Assembly: GCA_029881835.1 (NCBI GenBank)
Contig: JAOULV010000064.1
Span: forward strand, 1-7,446
Direction: 5' to 3'
DNA from: Rhodospirillaceae bacterium
GTDB lineage: Bacteria > Pseudomonadota > Alphaproteobacteria > Rhodospirillales > Magnetovibrionaceae
Length of the DNA stretch: 7,446 nt
This document shows positions 5,867-7,446 of the stretch, piece by piece (within the stretch, counting starts at the first letter, position 1; every line of letters begins with the position of its first letter). The position numbers and the translations under genes are program-made. Under the pieces are notes generated by a model that was not told the DNA's origin, made no database searches, and worked only from the letters and a program-made list of their open reading frames with translations.

Positions 5867-6903
5867 TATTTGGCCCCCCCGGGGACGCCACGTGATGTTG
5901 AATATTCAAAATGGCGATCTTCATTTGGGTATATATGTTCACGCGCGCTGTACGCGGCGCGTGCGGCTTCGCCAAAGCCGGTTAAAATAAGTTTTAATTT
6001 TCCAGGGTACGTTGCGATATCACCTGCGGCAAACAACCCATCACGCCCGGCATTCATCGTTGCCGGATCAACCGCAATATGGTTGTTTTCAATTTTAAGC
6101 TGCCAATCGGCAATCGGCCCGATGTTTTGTTTGAGACCGAAAAACGCCAACAACACATCTGCTTCAAGTTCGCGAACATTACCGTCTAAATCCGCAACAC
6201 ATACGTGGCTAATAACCCCGTTTTCACTTTTGATGGAATCGAGCTGAAAAGGAACGGTTATTTCGACTTTGCCGCTTTTTGCCAGCTCTTCCATTTTTTT
6301 TACGCTTTCGGGCTGGGCACGGAATTTTGCCCGGCGATGAACCACATTTATTGATTTGGCCACATCGGCCAGGGCCACCGCCCAATCCACCGCCGAATCG
6401 CCGCCACCGGCGATTACCACGCGTTTATCCCTAAAATCTTCGCGTTTTTTTACCAGATAATTTACCCCTAGCCCCGGGCCTTTGCCTTCAAACTGCTCTA
6501 TACCTTCGAGCGGTGGACGGTTGGGGCCAAAGGCACCGACGCCGGCTGCGATAATGACGGCGCCTGCATCAAAGCGGGTTCCTTTTGATGTGGTTATGTC
6601 CCATCTGCCGCTACTTAAGGGTGTAAGCTTTTCCACCTGTTGGCCCAGATGATATGTCGGGCCAAATGACTGGGCCTGGGCTTCGAGCATGGAAATAAGC
6701 TCACCTGCCAGAATCTCGGGGTAACCGGGGATGTCATATATGGGTTTTTCCGGATAAAGGGCCGAAAGCTGCCCACCAATGGAATCGAGCGCATCCACCA
6801 AATGGCACTTCAAATCCAGCATGCCTGCTTGAAATGCGGCAAAAAGCCCGGCTGGTCCGGCGCCGATTATCACAACATCGGCTTTAATTTGGCTATTGGT
6901 CAT
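5866..6903 (-). CDS. Ferredoxin-NADP+ reductase, thioredoxin-reductase-like type (FNR2)
   Basis: This flavoprotein of 345 residues is expected to move electrons between NADPH and ferredoxin or flavodoxin in the cytoplasm. It has an N-terminal FAD fold with GAGPAG (14-19) and GGQ (43-45). Tyr50 lies where Bacillus YumC-type enzymes stack a tyrosine on the flavin. The NADPH domain carries GGGDSAVDWA (166-175) and HRR (189-191). FAD contacts return in FAAGD (291-295). The tail HFEYSTSRGVP (331-341) is characteristic of this family and its His331 probably covers the other flavin face. Thioredoxin reductases have a CxxC where this protein has GDSAVDWA, so it is not a thioredoxin reductase. The start is supported by GAGAGG (plus-strand 6906-6911), 2 bases upstream, a tight spacing. 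It is the first gene of a pair with the cytochrome, and the last codons contain a G7 tract. Confidence 0.93.
   Translation of the reverse strand: MTNSQIKADVVIIGAGPAGLFAAFQAGMLDLKCHLVDALDSIGGQLSALYPEKPIYDIPGYPEILAGELISMLEAQAQSFGPTYHLGQQVEKLTPLSSGRWDITTSKGTRFDAGAVIIAAGVGAFGPNRPPLEGIEQFEGKGPGLGVNYLVKKREDFRDKRVVIAGGGDSAVDWAVALADVAKSINVVHRRAKFRAQPESVKKMEELAKSGKVEITVPFQLDSIKSENGVISHVCVADLDGNVRELEADVLLAFFGLKQNIGPIADWQLKIENNHIAVDPATMNAGRDGLFAAGDIATYPGKLKLILTGFGEAARAAYSAREHIYPNEDRHFEYSTSRGVPGGAK
5874..5880 (-). promoter_or_regulatory. G7 tract, possible ribosome binding site of the cytochrome gene
   Basis: Reading the minus strand, seven consecutive Gs encode part of the Gly-Gly end of the reductase and lie 7 bases before the cytochrome ATG. 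No canonical GGAGG is present, so this run, pairing with the anti-Shine-Dalgarno partly through G-U pairs, is the only visible candidate. Re-initiation after the overlapping TAATG stop/start may make a strong site unnecessary. Confidence 0.45.
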
Positions 6904-6924
6904 GGCCTCTCACTTATAAAGAGG

Positions 6925-6954
6925 GTTAAACTTAATCGCTTATAACAGTTTAGC
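6925..6954. repeat. Imperfect inverted repeat covering the putative reductase -10
   Basis: TAAACT (6927-6932) is matched by AGTTTA (6947-6952) around a 14-base centre. One outer G-C pair and one G-T pair extend it to 6925-6954. The centre holds the TATAAG proposed as the reductase -10, so it could be an operator. Short A/T-rich dyads occur by chance, so support is weak. Confidence 0.25.
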
Positions 6955-7021
6955 ACCTGAGGGGAATAACAAAAAATCCTTCTCTCTGGACGGGCGGGCC
7001 TTTCTATGGCTGGGGAAAATC

Positions 7022-7026
7022 AAGGG
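7022..7026 (+). promoter_or_regulatory. Ribosome binding site of tsaE
   Basis: AAGGG lies 4 bases before ATG 7031. Upstream in the same frame there is no better initiator near a ribosome site, and the protein from 7031 begins at the usual distance from the P-loop. Confidence 0.6.
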
Positions 7027-7030
7027 CAAA

Positions 7031-7446
7031 ATGAATACATCGGTTGAGACAATAAAAATAGAATTAGCGGGCCTGAAAGACACGCTTGATCTGGCTAGGC
7101 GGCTGGCCAGACTGGCAGAAACTGGCGACGTAATAGCGCTTTCCGGTGATTTGGGTGCGGGCAAGACCGAATTTGCCCGTGCTTTTATTCGCCACCTAAC
7201 CGACCCGGAAGAAGAGGTTCCCAGCCCGACCTTTACCTTGGTGCAGACCTATGAGGGGAAAAGCGGGGAAATATGGCATATGGACCTTTACCGCATTAAC
7301 ACCCCCGAAGAGGTATTGGAATTGGGCATTGAAGAAGTGATAGCTGACGTAATAACGATTGTCGAATGGCCGGAAAAAATGGGCCAGTACCTGCCGCGCG
7401 GAAGATTGGATATAATTTTTACTGTGACCAAGGGTAAAAACCACCG
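7031..7446 (+). CDS. tsaE: TsaE, ATPase for tRNA t6A modification, 3' end outside window
   Basis: TsaE is the small P-loop ATPase that works with TsaB and TsaD in the cytoplasm to make N6-threonylcarbamoyl-adenosine at position 37 of ANN-decoding tRNAs. In the window 138 codons and two bases are read without a stop. Visible motifs are the Walker A GDLGAGKT (39-46), SPTFTLVQTYEG (65-76), HMDLYRI (83-89), ELGIEE (97-102) and VEWPEKMGQYLP (111-122). These follow the family in order and spacing. Members are about 150-170 residues, so little of the C-terminus is missing. Residue 47, after the Walker threonine, is Glu where many homologues have Thr. The lysine and Thr46 themselves are kept. In many alphaproteobacteria tsaE directly follows the ahcY/PAS-kinase genes, but here two opposite-strand genes stand between. 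Confidence 0.96.
   Translation, partial: MNTSVETIKIELAGLKDTLDLARRLARLAETGDVIALSGDLGAGKTEFARAFIRHLTDPEEEVPSPTFTLVQTYEGKSGEIWHMDLYRINTPEEVLELGIEEVIADVITIVEWPEKMGQYLPRGRLDIIFTVTKGKNH

Larger units (their letters stand above)
6904..7030. promoter_or_regulatory. Divergent intergenic region between the reductase and tsaE
   Basis: These 127 bases separate two genes transcribed away from each other, so at least the minus-strand promoter should lie here. On the minus strand TGTTATAAG (plus 6939-6947) fits an extended -10 element, TGn followed by TATAAG. No good -35 stands 16-18 bases further upstream. A second TATAAG (plus 6913-6918) is too close to the reductase start to be its promoter. No convincing -35/-10 pair for tsaE was found on the plus strand. 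Confidence 0.4.

Noticed and set aside
5750..6247. Plus-strand open frame of 165 codons opposite the reductase and cytochrome start
   Set aside because: It is antisense to two genes with clear motifs and has no recognisable domain.
5866..6903. Thioredoxin reductase (trxB) reading of the flavoprotein
   Set aside because: There is no CxxC redox pair in the NADPH domain, and the HFEYSTSRGVP tail belongs to the ferredoxin-NADP+ reductase type 2 family.
7006..7047. 13-codon open frame overlapping the tsaE start, a possible leader peptide
   Set aside because: The frame is short, has no clear ribosome site, no run of regulatory codons and no attenuator hairpin. It is likely chance.

Overview
The window looks like a chromosomal stretch of an alphaproteobacterium with moderate GC, by eye close to half. 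Two things point there. The order EI phosphotransferase, ahcY, PAS-rich kinase-like protein, tsaE is a familiar alphaproteobacterial neighbourhood. The PAS protein also matches the cell-cycle regulator DivL in length and architecture. I see no insertion sequence, phage gene, CRISPR array, tRNA or rRNA. The genus cannot be named from the sequence alone.

Layout. Positions 1-1171 (+) hold the C-terminal two thirds of a PEP-protein phosphotransferase (enzyme I, ptsP/ptsI type), cut by the window edge just before its phosphohistidine. A long GC-rich hairpin with a T tract follows at 1173-1245, then a perfect 12-bp tandem repeat that abuts the ribosome binding site of ahcY. ahcY (1307-2713, +) encodes a complete S-adenosylhomocysteine hydrolase and ends in a clean rho-independent terminator (2738-2768). 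The gene at 2827-5106 (+) encodes a membrane-anchored multi-PAS protein with histidine-kinase ancestry. Its phosphoacceptor histidine is replaced by Asn549 and its ATPase domain is eroded, so it is a probable DivL-type pseudokinase. Two minus-strand genes follow, ending convergently 4 bases from it: a thioredoxin-reductase-like ferredoxin-NADP+ reductase (5866-6903) and, joined to it by a TAATG stop/start overlap, an exported diheme cytochrome c (5111-5866). A 127-base divergent region (6904-7030) separates this pair from tsaE (7031 to the window end, +), which is needed for the tRNA t6A modification.

How the genes relate. EI feeds phosphate from PEP into a regulatory phosphorelay. AhcY removes the S-adenosylhomocysteine left by methyltransferases, including DNA methyltransferases. 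The DivL-like protein would act in the polarity and CckA-CtrA cell-cycle circuit. TsaE supports translation. The reductase-cytochrome pair runs in the opposite direction and looks like a redox cassette placed between the divL-like gene and tsaE. The main points for a second look are the Asn-substituted pseudokinase, the coupling of a cytoplasmic flavoenzyme to a periplasmic cytochrome with a G7 tract at the junction, and the hairpin plus tandem repeat in front of ahcY.
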